64,000 nucleotides of DNA from NCBI RefSeq assembly GCF_022581195.2, contig NC_061470.1:868001-932000 (forward strand), in the 5' to 3' direction. Every line of letters begins with the position of its first letter. The stretch's first letter is position 1. This DNA comes from Helicoverpa zea (taxonomy: Eukaryota; Arthropoda; Insecta; Lepidoptera; Noctuidae). Below, piece by piece: positions 54,436 through 64,000 of this stretch. Position numbers and translations under genes: made by a program. The notes under the pieces were generated by a model that searched no databases, had not been told where the DNA came from, and saw only the letters and a list, made by a program, of their open reading frames with translations.

Positions 54436-56182
54436 ATGTCCGTTCTATTGGTTATTTGTCTGGTGAGTTTAAACTATTTTATTTTTTGTCTAGTTTTTTT
54501 AGACTTTTCGTCGCCTATAGTTACATGTTGATTAAAATAATAATATTCCTTTATAATGTGTAATTTTACGAGCAAAGAAAACAAAGCCGGCTAACGAGTA
54601 ATTTAATACCTATCATGGACTAGTAGAAAAGTACTATTAATTAAAGTACCTGTCTACAAATCTTGTTCTATTATTATTTTGCATTTATTTGTCAGCTGTT
54701 ATTAGCAAAATTATTTATAAACTAGAGCATCGATTACCTTAGTAAAAATCAAAATAGGGTAAACTATTGCGCGTCTTTTGTACCCAAAAATATTTAGTAC
54801 CTATACCAGTAAATGACTGTATTTCCAAAATTATTTACCTGTGGTCACTTCAGATAAGAAATATCAAATCGTGACGGCCAAGTGGATCTTGAGTCATCTC
54901 TTCAAGTTATAATACCTCTTGAGAGATCACTAATGTTATTCACCCCGGCCATTAAACGATGATCGATACCTAAACCACTTTTGTTTAATCGTATAAATTA
55001 AACATCGTATTTTGGGTTTAAGTATTCGGAAAATTATGGTGTTGTAAATGTGTCTTTTGTTTTGTAAACAAATGCTGAATTATCATACCTTTATTATCTT
55101 TATAGGGTAGGCAGCAGTTACTTTTCGTGGTTCTTATTGTACGCGCGTTTCGGAAGGCACGTAAAATTAAAAGGTCCTGACTGCCATTTGAACATCTTTG
55201 GAAGACGTTAGAGGTAGTCAGGAGCCAGAAAGTTTGACAACCAGTTTTACCAAAGTGATTTTCCGGTTACAAGGTTGAGAAGGTCACGTAGGCCATCGTT
55301 TCATGTTAAAAATCACAGCCCGCACACAGATACATTTTAAAACAGACCCCAACATAGTTAGGAAAAGGCTAGGCAGATGATGAATCTTTCATCCATCGAA
55401 AACCCCCAATAGTTGTTACTGTTACAGCCTTTTTATCGTCCCACTGCTGGAGGCCTCCTCTCACACGGGGAAGGATTGGGCATTAATAACCACGCTAGCT
55501 CAATGTGGGTTGATGATTATAGTTGTATTGTATCTCTATATAATAAAACCTTTTTTTTCAGATTTTAGTAACGAAAATCTCTGCAAATGACTGGAACACA
55601 ACACAAGAAGAAGATTATTACAATAACGATGATTATTACAATAACGAAGAAAATTACCGAAAAATAATAAATGAACCTCCCGGTGCGGCAGCATTAAACA
55701 CAAATATCACAGCAAATAAAACTATAATTGCAACCAATATTACTGTTAGTAATAATGACACAAACGAAGGTTTACAAGCAGACACATCTCAAATAATAAA
55801 TTCATACCCACCTTACACATCATACGAAGTTACTGAAAACGTTATTGATATTCCTGATGACAGAAAACCAGTTGGACCTATAGTCACTAACTTTACTATT
55901 AGACCTAATTTAAACCTGGGTAAACCTAATAATAATACAGTTACAGATGAAGTAAATGGAGCTAATATTAAGACTAAGAAAAACCGTGTAAGCATACTAC
56001 ATATAAATGCAGAGTTCGATAATCATGATAAATACAACGAAATACCCAATGATAAGTTTGGTGGTATTTTCAAAGGAATTAAGAATTATTTTCATAATAT
56101 ACATAGGAATATTGTTAATTCTTTCCATAGTTTGTTTCATAAGCATCAAGATCAGCATGATCATGGAGAGAGGTTTGATTGA
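54436..56182 (+). CDS. Secreted Asn/His-rich protein, two exons, family not recognised
   Basis: Exon 1 is 54436-54462 (9 codons, MSVLLVICL) with donor GTGAGT. Exon 2 is 55562-56182 after TTTTTTTTCAG. The intron is phase 0 and the product has 215 residues. Residues 1-17 form a signal peptide ending ISA, likely cut before N18. Residues 25-41 are acidic and tyrosine-rich, with DYYNN and its repeat DDYYNN. Seven N-glycosylation sequons lie at N21, 57, 61, 68, 74, 119 and 133. KKNR at 148-151 could be a processing site. The C-terminus carries nine histidines (156-210); 175-204 is cationic with Phe/Ile at helix-like spacing. The mature protein has no cysteine. No domain is recognised; the function is unknown. 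The split signal peptide, good splice sites, TATA box and polyadenylation signals make it a real host gene. Cuticle, silk or immune roles are guesses; the intron is loaded with SINEs. Confidence 0.82.
55150..55385 (+). mobile_element. SINE A copy in the intron
   Basis: CGGAAGGCACGTAAAATTAAA, TGACTGCCATTTGAACATC, GTAGTCAGGAGCCAGAAAGT, AAGGTTGAGAAGGTCACGTAGG and GACCCCAACATAGTTAGGAA follow the order of the full copy. It keeps part of the linker but no box A or B. Same strand as the gene. Confidence 0.8.
55425..55515 (-). mobile_element. SINE B tail in the intron
   Basis: TTTTTATCGTCCCACTGCTGG, AGGCCTCCTCTCACACGGGG and CATTAATAACCACGCTAGCTC are the reverse of the SINE B end at 52.97-53.06 kb. 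Ends about 45 bp before the splice acceptor. Confidence 0.75.
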
Positions 56183-56276
56183 GATGTTGTAAAGTGAACT
56201 TTAAGTTGTAAGTGATAGAGTTCAAAATGTAAGTACACCGATAAAATAATAATGTAAGTTAGTTTTTGGTTTGTAA

Positions 56277-56301
56277 AATAAATGTTCGTTTGTAAAATAA
56301 A
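56277..56301 (+). terminator. Two AATAAA polyadenylation signals
   Basis: AATAAA at 56277-56282 and 56296-56301, about 95-120 nt after the stop codon, followed by a T-rich stretch. This supports the 3' end of the secreted-protein transcript near 56.31-56.33 kb. Confidence 0.7.
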
Positions 56302-56329
56302 ATACAGTTTTCTTTTTATCATCCGCTCA

Positions 56330-57190
56330 TAAAGAATGCCTTCTATGTGATTTACGAAAATATCTAAATAAATATACTCAAATTAATCGTAATAATAGGA
56401 TCACTGTATGAGTAATAGTATTGCATCCGCATTCATTAGATATCATTGTCGTGACATTTCACGAGTTCTAAGACAGCCTTACTGAATATTATAAAATTAA
56501 TTATATTCATTTTGTTTGATACACTTTTAAACTAAACCAAGGAGAAGAACTTTTGATGACTTGATGACTATGAGCAAATCTGATCTTTAAGAAATATATA
56601 ATACTTAGAGATCAGTTATTCCAAGAGTATTCAGAGCCATTTAATCAGGATAATGTATCCAGAAGGAATTTCTCTCCGCATCAGAATTAAAAGCCTTCTT
56701 TAGTTTCTGAACTATCTATCTATATTTAATAATAAAGTATTTTTCCAAGTCGGTCTAGAATATGCTGAGATAGCATAGGAGCGTTTAAGAAAACAAACTA
56801 ATTCTTCAGGTTTGAGTATCTTTCTAAAATATTTAGCCAAAGCTGAACTATACGAAACCTTTATGAAAACCTTTAGATAAACGATAACTATGTAGGTATG
56901 TAGTTGACACAGATAGTACTTATTTCCCTCAGCCTATGTTTAAACGAAGCCAGTAGCATTATCTAACAATTAGAAGGCATTTCATTAAGCCTACACTAAT
57001 TACAATTTAGTACTGATTAACAAATAAGTACAGTCGCCGTGGCAACAGGCTCTCTCTATTTACTTTTATCGACATCGTTTAGGTGTTTTCATTATTAAGA
57101 CCAGTCTTTGTTTTCTCAGGAACTACTGGTCCTATTTGGAAAATTGTGTCAGTGTTAGATACAATGTTTATAAAGTTTTTACTAGGTTTT
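56330..57190. other. Gene-free stretch downstream of the secreted-protein gene
   Basis: No gene, splice-bounded exon or repeat is recognised. A SINE B tail scrap begins at its end. Confidence 0.3.
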
Positions 57191-57194
57191 TGAA

Positions 57195-57252
57195 GAGGCA
57201 TGTGAGAGAAGGTCTGTGCCCAACAGTGGAACGATCAAAAGGTTGATGATGA
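57195..57252 (+). mobile_element. SINE B tail scrap
   Basis: GCATGTGAGAGAAGGTCTGTG and CCCAACAGTGGAACGATCAAA followed by GATGATGA. Only the last 55 bp remain. Confidence 0.55.
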
Positions 57253-57637
57253 AGCATAGCAGTCTCGCTAAACAAAGACCATCCCCTAGCCAACATTGAA
57301 ATAAGTATAAGAAATAAGAGTCTAAAAATTAAGTACCTACTTGTGTACTATAATTATAAGATACAGTAGGTATTATCAGTAACACATAGCACTGCAGAAT
57401 TTCCCATTTTGCAAAAAACAGACCACACGTGAAAAACCCCTAAATTACTCCCAAACCTGTCTCATGTCACTTTCCATTAAAACCTAGAATTAGGTCACAG
57501 AAACCTAATAACAGCCTAAGTTATTGATGTGATAAACGCGTCTATTTCGCAATATTCCCCCATGGGGGGGCTAGGTGGCTAATTACCAACTTTCTAATTA
57601 CACAGCCCTCGTTATGCGGGCTTATTCTGTATGACAA

Positions 57638-57649
57638 TGACCTTGACCT
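57638..57649. promoter_or_regulatory. TGACCTTGACCT double half-site
   Basis: Gapless pair of AGGTCA half-sites on the minus strand, including the perfect FTZ-F1-type site TCAAGGTCA (reverse of 57638-57646). It lies about 1.35 kb downstream of the secreted-protein gene's polyadenylation signals. Function is inferred. Confidence 0.3.
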
Positions 57650-57756
57650 TGAGCTAGAAAGTCTTGGTTATTACGTTATCTTTGCTGTTGTTATGTTGGT
57701 AATACGTTGTTTAATTTGTGTAGTGAGTTTTATCTAAGAGCCCACGTGTACTGTAG

Positions 57757-57907
57757 GCTAAATATCGGCCGATAATCGGCCCGATGGTAGGAAGACAGTT
57801 ATTTTTGAAGGTACACCTGAATCCATTTTTTTTTTCTCGGTCTGATCTATCATTCATCATCACAATGCGGATTTATGAGCCCGAACAAACTATCGGCCGG
57901 CTACAAG
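57757..57907. mobile_element. Inverted-repeat element, family F copy 3, diverged
   Basis: TATCGGCCGATAATCGGCCC at the left and ACAAACTATCGGCCGGCTA at the right. The interior keeps TCATTCATCATC-like and GCCCGAACAAACTATC-like blocks. Confidence 0.45.
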
Positions 57908-57909
57908 CA

Positions 57910-60385
57910 ACATTCACAATGTGCGGATGCCCTAACTTTGAAGTGAATAGCAATCGTAATTAACTAAAAGTCTGGAAAGGACCAAACGACCCTCTGCCAT
58001 CTAACGAAATAGATAAGTAGAGGAAAGACTAAATAAACCCTCCATATAGAGATAAGCCTTACTATACTGTACTTACCAGGGAACAAAAAATACAGATTAA
58101 AATCTGTCATAAATGCCAGAGTGAGTGACTGTTAAGCTTTGCAGTAAAACAGATTTACCGATTGAGATGGAATTTGGTTTAGAGATAGACGGTTTTAGGC
58201 TTCTTTTTATCAGGATGGTGGGAGGTCCTGCCCTGCTTATGACATATGTAAGTATGTCAAAATGAATATAATAAAGTTATAACTAATAAGTTAACTAGCC
58301 TAAACCATGAGCCGTTGTGTCTGCTAATTAAGGTTAATTGCAAATTAAACGGTTCTCAGTTGTGATAAAATTTGTGGGTTAGGTACCTATGTTTTTGTTG
58401 GGATTGCCCAGTAATTAAAAAAGGGAAGATTCCTGACTCATAAGTTAAATATTAGTGGATTGTGAAGTGTATATTTTTGCTTTGGTATGTAACTTTTTCT
58501 CTATTTCTCGTGGAAGGGGAATTAAAGGGGAAGATAGGAGACATGTCCTAAATAAAGAGATTTTGGGTGGAAAATCAAACATTTTGGTCACCCAACACTT
58601 GAAGTAATTTAGCAATGTTTTAAGAGGTCTGTAACTAAAGCGTAAGGCAAAATTTTACCTGTATGCTAATACTTGGTCGATGAACTAAGTCTCAGCTTAA
58701 TTTACGATAGAGACGTTAATACCCCATTGGATTATTATTGTGTGTGAGAATTTTTTGTCGCAAAAATAAAAAATATACCATAAAGTGTTTTTTTTTTTTA
58801 ATATAATATTAATTTATAATATCTGTATTTTTGTTAGCTTTTGTAACAGAAGCTAATAAATTTGCAAAAAATAAAATACTAAAGTTCAATAAAGCATGAA
58901 AGATTGAGACTTTCTGCATCGACCCCAAATAAAAATAAGAAAGAAATTGGAAAAGAAAAAAATTGAAAAGAGCAGATGGATGATGTTTGTTTCAAACGCT
59001 TTCTTTGAGGACACATCAGCTCTCAACAAACTATCGTAATAAATATAGAATATAAACACCATTTCCTAAACACAGAGTACCTACCAAATACAGAGCCTTT
59101 TACTACCACAAAACAGGTTATGAAATGATTGACACGGTAGTATCATCAGCTCTATAGACATACACTGATCGTAGCGGGGTCACTACCCGAGGATGCTGGG
59201 CAGTGTGACGCTGCGCCCGCGCACGACGCACGCGCGCGAATCGAACCCATTCCAAATTTGAAAAGTGTTTTTTTTTTCGAAGTGCAAAATAAGAGGTCAG
59301 TATTTTCTTTATATATCTATTAATTTGTAGATTTTTGTTCTTACTATTATTATTAATTATAAAAAATATGAGTAACTATAGGGATAAACAATAATGGTGG
59401 TTATTAATCTTTTCTTTACATTTAAAAACGAGTAATGAATTTAAAGATATTTATCACTATTTTGTATTTTCCATCCACTTTAATAATAAATTATGCAAAT
59501 AATATGCTGATTCTTAGTTATTATTAAATAGAAGTAAATGTCAATGTAATAGAATTAAGATTTAGTCAATGATTCATCGCTTTTTAGTTTACTTTTTCAT
59601 TTATGTTATTCGCGATAGTAGTTTATAACGGTGGGTTTGAGCTCGTAATACTTCTTCGTTTGTTGACATCGACCGAAAGACGTTTTATTTGAATATCCTT
59701 TTAATCATGTCTTGTTAATTTATCTCAAAATGATGTCTGATTAATATTGGAGCTTAATATATAAAAACGTAATAATAAGAGAAAAAGATAATATGTTTAT
59801 TATAATTTACTTCGTAAACCCTTTTTATGACGACCCTCGTAAAACCAAACCGCTGAAATGACTGATACTCAACATTCATGTCAATGTATCCCAAAATGCA
59901 TGCATAATAGTGCAGAATAAGTATATTTTAAAGCGGGTAGAAGCGCACTGAACCGTTTGTTACATATAAAGTTGTTTCCTCAAGATACGAGGAGTAACAT
60001 CAGTAAAATTATGTAAAATAACAAACAAACAAGTAAATAAGTAAAACTCTCCTTTCTTCGCAATCGACTACAAATAAACCTCTTTAACCCTTCTTCTTCT
60101 TAAGTCAGTTAAATAAAGGTTATGCTTAGGTATAACTTAAATGCTGATTCCTGGACAGCTGATGTTTTTACGGAAAGAAAGCGTACAAAATGTAAATAAG
60201 TATTGTGTACTACTCAGTATTGGCAACGAAGTAAAATTCTATTCTTTGCACATTCTTTCACAACTGCTGGACGAATTTTAATGAGACTTTCGCCTGCTTT
60301 ACGCGGAATATTGTGTTATGACGTTCGGTTTAGTCATAGGTACTGATGACAAAAGAGTTGAATGCAATTTTTTACCCGACTACAG
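57910..60385. other. Gene-free stretch with a CpG-rich island
   Basis: 59170-59240 is abruptly CpG-rich (TGCGCCCGCGCACGACGCAC, GCGCGCGAATCG) and unique within the window. It could be a promoter or first exon of a neighbouring gene. A Lep1-like scrap is at about 58130-58230. Elsewhere nothing is recognised. Confidence 0.35.
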
Positions 60386-60392
60386 AAAGGTT

Positions 60393-60566
60393 GGACTACA
60401 AGGAGTGACTGCCTATCTGACCTCCTCAACCCAGTTACCCGGGCAACCCAATACCCCATGGTAATACTGGTATCAGACTTACTGGCGTTCAATGACAGCC
60501 GCAACCTACACTCTACAGTTTAACGTTCTATCCGAAACACAGTCATTGGTCTTCCAGATATACTAA
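60393..60566 (-). mobile_element. SINE A copy abutting the LINE 3' end
   Basis: CAAGGAGTGACTGCCTATCTG, CTCAACCCAGTTACCCGGGC, TCCGAAACACAGTCATTGG and AGATATACT match the body and linker of the full copy. The sequence then passes directly into the 3' end of the LINE at 60.57 kb, so the SINE head is missing. Confidence 0.8.
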
Positions 60567-63539
60567 AAAAGTATTATTCTTTATTGCACACATAAATACA
60601 TTTGACACACTGAAAATGGAGACATTATGTACAACGGCGAGCTTAACCCAGTGTTGGGTTCTCTTACAGCCAACCTTAGAGTGAAAGAGTGATTTGATGG
60701 GGTAGGGCGAATGTGCAACGTTATACTAATAACAATAATATATATGTATAATATCTTAATAAATTAAATATATACCTTTTATAATTATATAAAATATATA
60801 CAATATAATATATACAAATATATACACAGGTCATAATGATAAATAATGTTCCTTAACTCGTCTCTTAAACATATCCAATGATGAGCTCTCGCGTATAGAA
60901 TGCGGAAGGGTATTCCACAGCCTAACAGCACGAACAGTGAATGATCCATCATAGCGACTTGAAGTGTGGGATGGGACACGAAGCAGAAGAGATAAGGAAG
61001 AGCGACAAGGTTTGCCTCTGGGAACGAGGAACTCAAAGCGTTCACGAAGGTAACTTGGAGTGACAGGATTGTGAAGAACAGAGTAAAGAAAAGAAAGAAC
61101 GTGAGCGTCTCTACGCCGCCGAATAGGCAGCCACTTCAACTGGTTCCGAAATTCCGACACATGATCGTACTTTCGGAGGCCAAAAATGAAGCGGATGCAC
61201 AAATTCTGCAGACGTTCGAGTTTATCAAGTAGCTCCTCAGTCGCATCAAGGAAACAGACATCAGCATAGTCTAACAGAGGAAGGAGGAGCGACTGAGCGA
61301 GAGTAATCTTTGTTGGAAAAGGCAGGAACTTCTGGAGACGCTTGAGTGATTGAAACGAGCAATATACCCTCCTGCTTACTTCTGCAATGTGTTTAGCCCA
61401 AGATAAGTTGCAGTCCATAAAGACACCCAAATTTTTAACGTGCGATGAGTAGGCTATTACTACATCGTCATACAGAAGTGGGGGGGGAGTTTGCAGCCTA
61501 TTTATGAAATATCTGCCACCAATAATGAGAGCTTGAGATTTGTTCGGGTTAACTAGGAGTCCAAAATTTTTAGCCCATTGACTTATACTTTCAAGATCAT
61601 TATTGATGGCGCCAATAACCCTAGAGAGCTCTTCTGGTTGACAATGCTGATAAAGCTGTAAGTCGTCTGCATAAAGATGATAGTGCGAAACAAGTGACTT
61701 TGTGATTACGTTAATAAAAACGGAGAAAAGTAAAGGAGAGAGAACACCACCCTGGGGTACACCCGCAGCCAGATCACACCACTCAGAGGAAACCTCATGA
61801 GTACGGACCGACTGCGAGCGACCCCGAAGATAAGAACTGAACCACGCACCTGCAGAAGAAGATATATTAAGTGACGATAGGATGGCTAAGAGGATGTCAA
61901 AATCAACTGAATTGAAAGCACTGCTGAAATCCAGTAACACCAACACTGTCAACCGCCTGTTCTCCATAGCTAGCCGAATGTCGTCGGTTATTTTAACCAG
62001 AGCCGACACTGTGCTATGACCAGGGCGGAAGCCAGATTGGTACGGACTCAGCAGGCTGTTTGAGGAGAGGTGACGAGACAACTGATTATTGACAACACTC
62101 TCAAGGACTTTTGATAGGATTGGGAGGATGGATATTGGACGGAACTGAGAGACTGGGGAGGGATTAGACACTTTGGGTAAAGGCAGTACATGGGCTCTTT
62201 TCCATGCTGAGGGAAAGGAGTTGGTAAAGAGGGAGTAGTTGATGAGATGTAAAACTACAGGAATTAGTTCATCAAGGATAAGGAGAAGCATTTGGAGATG
62301 AATACCATCATCTCCTACCGCCTTTGTGGAAATGGATAAGATTGCACGTTTAATATCTCCTTCCGCAGCTGGATGGAATGAAAACGCAGTACAATTTGGC
62401 CGAGGAGCATTGGAGAGATAATGTAGAGTAGAGGATTTTACGTCATCAGCCAGCGTTACTGGTGACATCGAAAAATGAGCATTAATTGTGTTAGGGTCCA
62501 TATCGGTGGTGCTGTCATTGACAGCCTTGCCAATACCGAAGGACTTAAGAAATTGCCATACTTGCGCGTTGTTAAGGTTTTTGATAGAGTTATGAATGTG
62601 GCGTCTCTTAGCATCTCTGCACAGACGACTGCAGCGATTCCGTAGCTTCTTGTATGAGGTCCAGTTCTCCTCACTGGGATCACTTCTGTATCGTCTTTTA
62701 GCCCTATCCCTTTTCGCCATCACCTGCTTAATGCTGTCTGATAACCATGGCGCAGGCAGATGCCTAACTCGTACCTTCTTGAGTGGGGCATGCTTGTCGT
62801 AAAGAGATAAGATCAACCTGTTAAACTCAGAGACCATAGTATCTACATCATTGCAGTCATAAACAGCAGACCAGTCAATATTGCCCGCATCTTCCCTCAA
62901 ACGATCCATATCAATGTTCTTGAAACTGCGAAGGAAGAGAAATTTGGCTTTACGTTTAGGTGGGCGAATCTTATAAGATAGATAGAGAAGGTCATGATAA
63001 GAAAAAGAGGCCGGGAGTTGCCCATGAATGGCTACTTTGCTGGGGTCGGATACTAGTATAAGATCTAGAAGTGAAGGATTGCAATGAGGAGCTCGGTGAG
63101 TAGCATTAAGCTGAAGAATATGCATATTGATAGAAGAGACAAGAGAACGGAGTTTACGGCTGCGCACATCATCTTTAATCAGACAAGTGTTGAAGTCTCC
63201 GAGGATAATAGTATGGTCATAAAGAGGGGTAAATTGTTCCAGTTTTGACTCAAAAGAGGAAAAGTAATCTATAGTGCAAGACGGATTATAATAAACCCCT
63301 AACAGTAATTTTGTACTATTAAAAGTTATTTCAATAAACAGGTGTTCAGCGGTTTTAGAGTACTCACTCGGAGACTTGTCAATGATTTTGTACGTGATGA
63401 AAGTACATAAAGACTTAAAAAGAAACTTACCACTGAAAGTAAAATGTTCACCGTAAATAACATTACAAGCCACAAAACAACGAGTCGAATATAAACATAC
63501 GCAGCTACGTACACTCAAAATTAAATACCGACATATTAT
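60567..63539 (-). mobile_element. CR1-like non-LTR retrotransposon, 5'-truncated
   Basis: It consists of the large coding frame plus a 3' trailer reaching about 60567 on the minus strand, where GTGCAATAAAGAATAAT provides a polyadenylation-like end. The trailer holds an AT-rich (TATAATA)n tract at about 60730-60820. No target-site duplication could be identified. The 5' boundary is uncertain, near 63.4-63.54 kb. Confidence 0.7.
60831..63539 (-). CDS. Non-LTR retrotransposon ORF2: partial endonuclease plus intact reverse transcriptase
   Basis: The frame is open from 63539 to TGA at 60833-60831, with no internal stop in about 900 codons. Residue numbers below count from the TTG at 63518; no ATG opens the frame, so the N-terminus is missing. 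Apurinic-type endonuclease: ILGDFN (105-110), LLDLILVSD (150-158) and SYHDL (173-177, where SDH is usual). The first endonuclease motifs are absent. Reverse transcriptase: FRPISILPILSKVLE (459-473), YQSGFRPGHST (493-503), LLDFSSAFNSVD (528-539), GVPQGGVLSPLLF (586-598) and catalytic YADD (616-619). The C-terminal LQNLCIRFIFGLRK ... LKWLPI block is typical of CR1-like elements. The polymerase looks intact, but the truncated endonuclease makes independent movement unlikely. The clade within CR1-like is not settled. Confidence 0.88.
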   Translation of the reverse strand: MICRYLILSVRSCVCLYSTRCFVACNVIYGEHFTFSGKFLFKSLCTFITYKIIDKSPSEYSKTAEHLFIEITFNSTKLLLGVYYNPSCTIDYFSSFESKLEQFTPLYDHTIILGDFNTCLIKDDVRSRKLRSLVSSINMHILQLNATHRAPHCNPSLLDLILVSDPSKVAIHGQLPASFSYHDLLYLSYKIRPPKRKAKFLFLRSFKNIDMDRLREDAGNIDWSAVYDCNDVDTMVSEFNRLILSLYDKHAPLKKVRVRHLPAPWLSDSIKQVMAKRDRAKRRYRSDPSEENWTSYKKLRNRCSRLCRDAKRRHIHNSIKNLNNAQVWQFLKSFGIGKAVNDSTTDMDPNTINAHFSMSPVTLADDVKSSTLHYLSNAPRPNCTAFSFHPAAEGDIKRAILSISTKAVGDDGIHLQMLLLILDELIPVVLHLINYSLFTNSFPSAWKRAHVLPLPKVSNPSPVSQFRPISILPILSKVLESVVNNQLSRHLSSNSLLSPYQSGFRPGHSTVSALVKITDDIRLAMENRRLTVLVLLDFSSAFNSVDFDILLAILSSLNISSSAGAWFSSYLRGRSQSVRTHEVSSEWCDLAAGVPQGGVLSPLLFSVFINVITKSLVSHYHLYADDLQLYQHCQPEELSRVIGAINNDLESISQWAKNFGLLVNPNKSQALIIGGRYFINRLQTPPPLLYDDVVIAYSSHVKNLGVFMDCNLSWAKHIAEVSRRVYCSFQSLKRLQKFLPFPTKITLAQSLLLPLLDYADVCFLDATEELLDKLERLQNLCIRFIFGLRKYDHVSEFRNQLKWLPIRRRRDAHVLSFLYSVLHNPVTPSYLRERFEFLVPRGKPCRSSLSLLLRVPSHTSSRYDGSFTVRAVRLWNTLPHSIRESSSLDMFKRRVKEHYLSL

Positions 63540-64000
63540 TTAATTAAAACAACAATTACGATACAAAAAGCTTTACTAAAAGCTTCATTAAGAGCTAAAT
63601 TAAATATGTTATGTTGTCAGTATTCAACAGAACGAAATTATTATAATTTTCTGTATGAAATTATTATGCCGGCGGGCACAATAGTCACGAATGTAAATAT
63701 CTTTATTCTTTCATACGTACGTACCCGGTGGAGTTAAGATCCGTACCCGGAAAAAATATAAAATATAGCCTTTCCGTCAGTGCAAGAATTTTTCAAATCA
63801 GTTTAGTAGTTTTGAATTCTTCACAGCAAACAAATAAACAAAAAAATGTTTCCGCTTCGTTATGTTATGTACTGTATTCAGCCATTTTGTTTAGGCGGGA
63901 AAAGGTATCCTTACAAAGACCGTATTCTTTAATTAGGGTTCTCTTTAATTGGTCAGAATTTTTCGTATTTGTCATTTTATAAATTGCCAGGCTATCAAAG
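63540..64000. other. Gene-free end of window
   Basis: A Lep1-like scrap is at about 63735-63870 (AATTTTTCAAATCAGTTTAGTAG, AAACAAATAAACAAAAAAATG). Nothing else is recognised; the 84-residue frame at 63728-63982 overlaps this scrap and is not supported. Confidence 0.35.

Larger units (their letters stand above)
54463..55561 (+). other. Intron of the secreted-protein gene
   Basis: 1099 nt, GT at 54463 and AG at 55560-55561 with a T-rich tract before it. It contains a plus-strand SINE A copy and a minus-strand SINE B tail, listed separately. Splitting a signal-peptide coding region by an intron after 9 codons is common in insect genes for small secreted proteins. Confidence 0.75.

Noticed and set aside
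55813..56192. Short frames on both strands over exon 2 of the secreted-protein gene
   Set aside because: They are shadows; the spliced frame from 54436 has a signal peptide, splice sites and sequons.

Overview
The window looks like nuclear DNA of a lepidopteran, most likely a noctuid-type moth. It is AT-rich and dominated by short dispersed repeats. It carries several insertions of a tRNA-headed SINE whose body reads 'TTGGGGTCGGCTTCCAGTC' on one strand, Lep1-like Helitron fragments ending in CTAG, RTE-type LINE tails, a CR1-like LINE, a Penelope-like fragment and many short inverted-repeat elements. No bacterial features, CRISPR array, rRNA gene or free-standing tRNA gene is visible. The species call is inference from repeat content.

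Only one convincing host gene is present: a two-exon plus-strand gene at 54.26-56.30 kb. It has a TATA box, an arthropod initiator, a GT-AG intron of about 1.1 kb, a 215-residue secreted product and two AATAAA signals. Exon 1 encodes the first half of a signal peptide. Exon 2 encodes an Asn-rich, multiply N-glycosylatable, cysteine-free protein with an acidic tyrosine-rich start and a histidine-rich amphipathic C-terminus. I do not recognise the family.

Layout. 0-5 kb: a tandem-dimer repeat, an RTE tail and a 200-bp direct-repeat pair. 5-16 kb: SINEs, two short inverted-repeat elements, a poly(A) retroposon with target-site duplication, and unique islands with nuclear-receptor half-sites. 16-25 kb: a CpG-rich inverted-repeat element, Penelope-like terminal sequence, an element with perfect 61-bp inverted repeats, and a zinc-knuckle/endonuclease-like retroelement ORF at 21.8-22.7 kb. 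25-36 kb: a Penelope-like GIY-YIG fragment, two opposed RTE LINE fragments, a 481-bp fold-back element and a 647-bp piggyBac derivative with a TTAA duplication. 36-54 kb: mostly gene-free, with SINEs whose insertion duplications are still perfect. 54-56 kb: the host gene. 57-64 kb: repeats, then an uninterrupted 895-codon minus-strand LINE reading frame with intact YADD.

How the parts fit together: the SINE families appear to be mobilised by the RTE LINEs, because two SINE tails resemble two different RTE 3' ends in this same window. One SINE body carries either a tRNA-like or a 5S-rRNA-like head. The rest reads as an intergenic landscape in which unique GC-richer islands may be regulatory.
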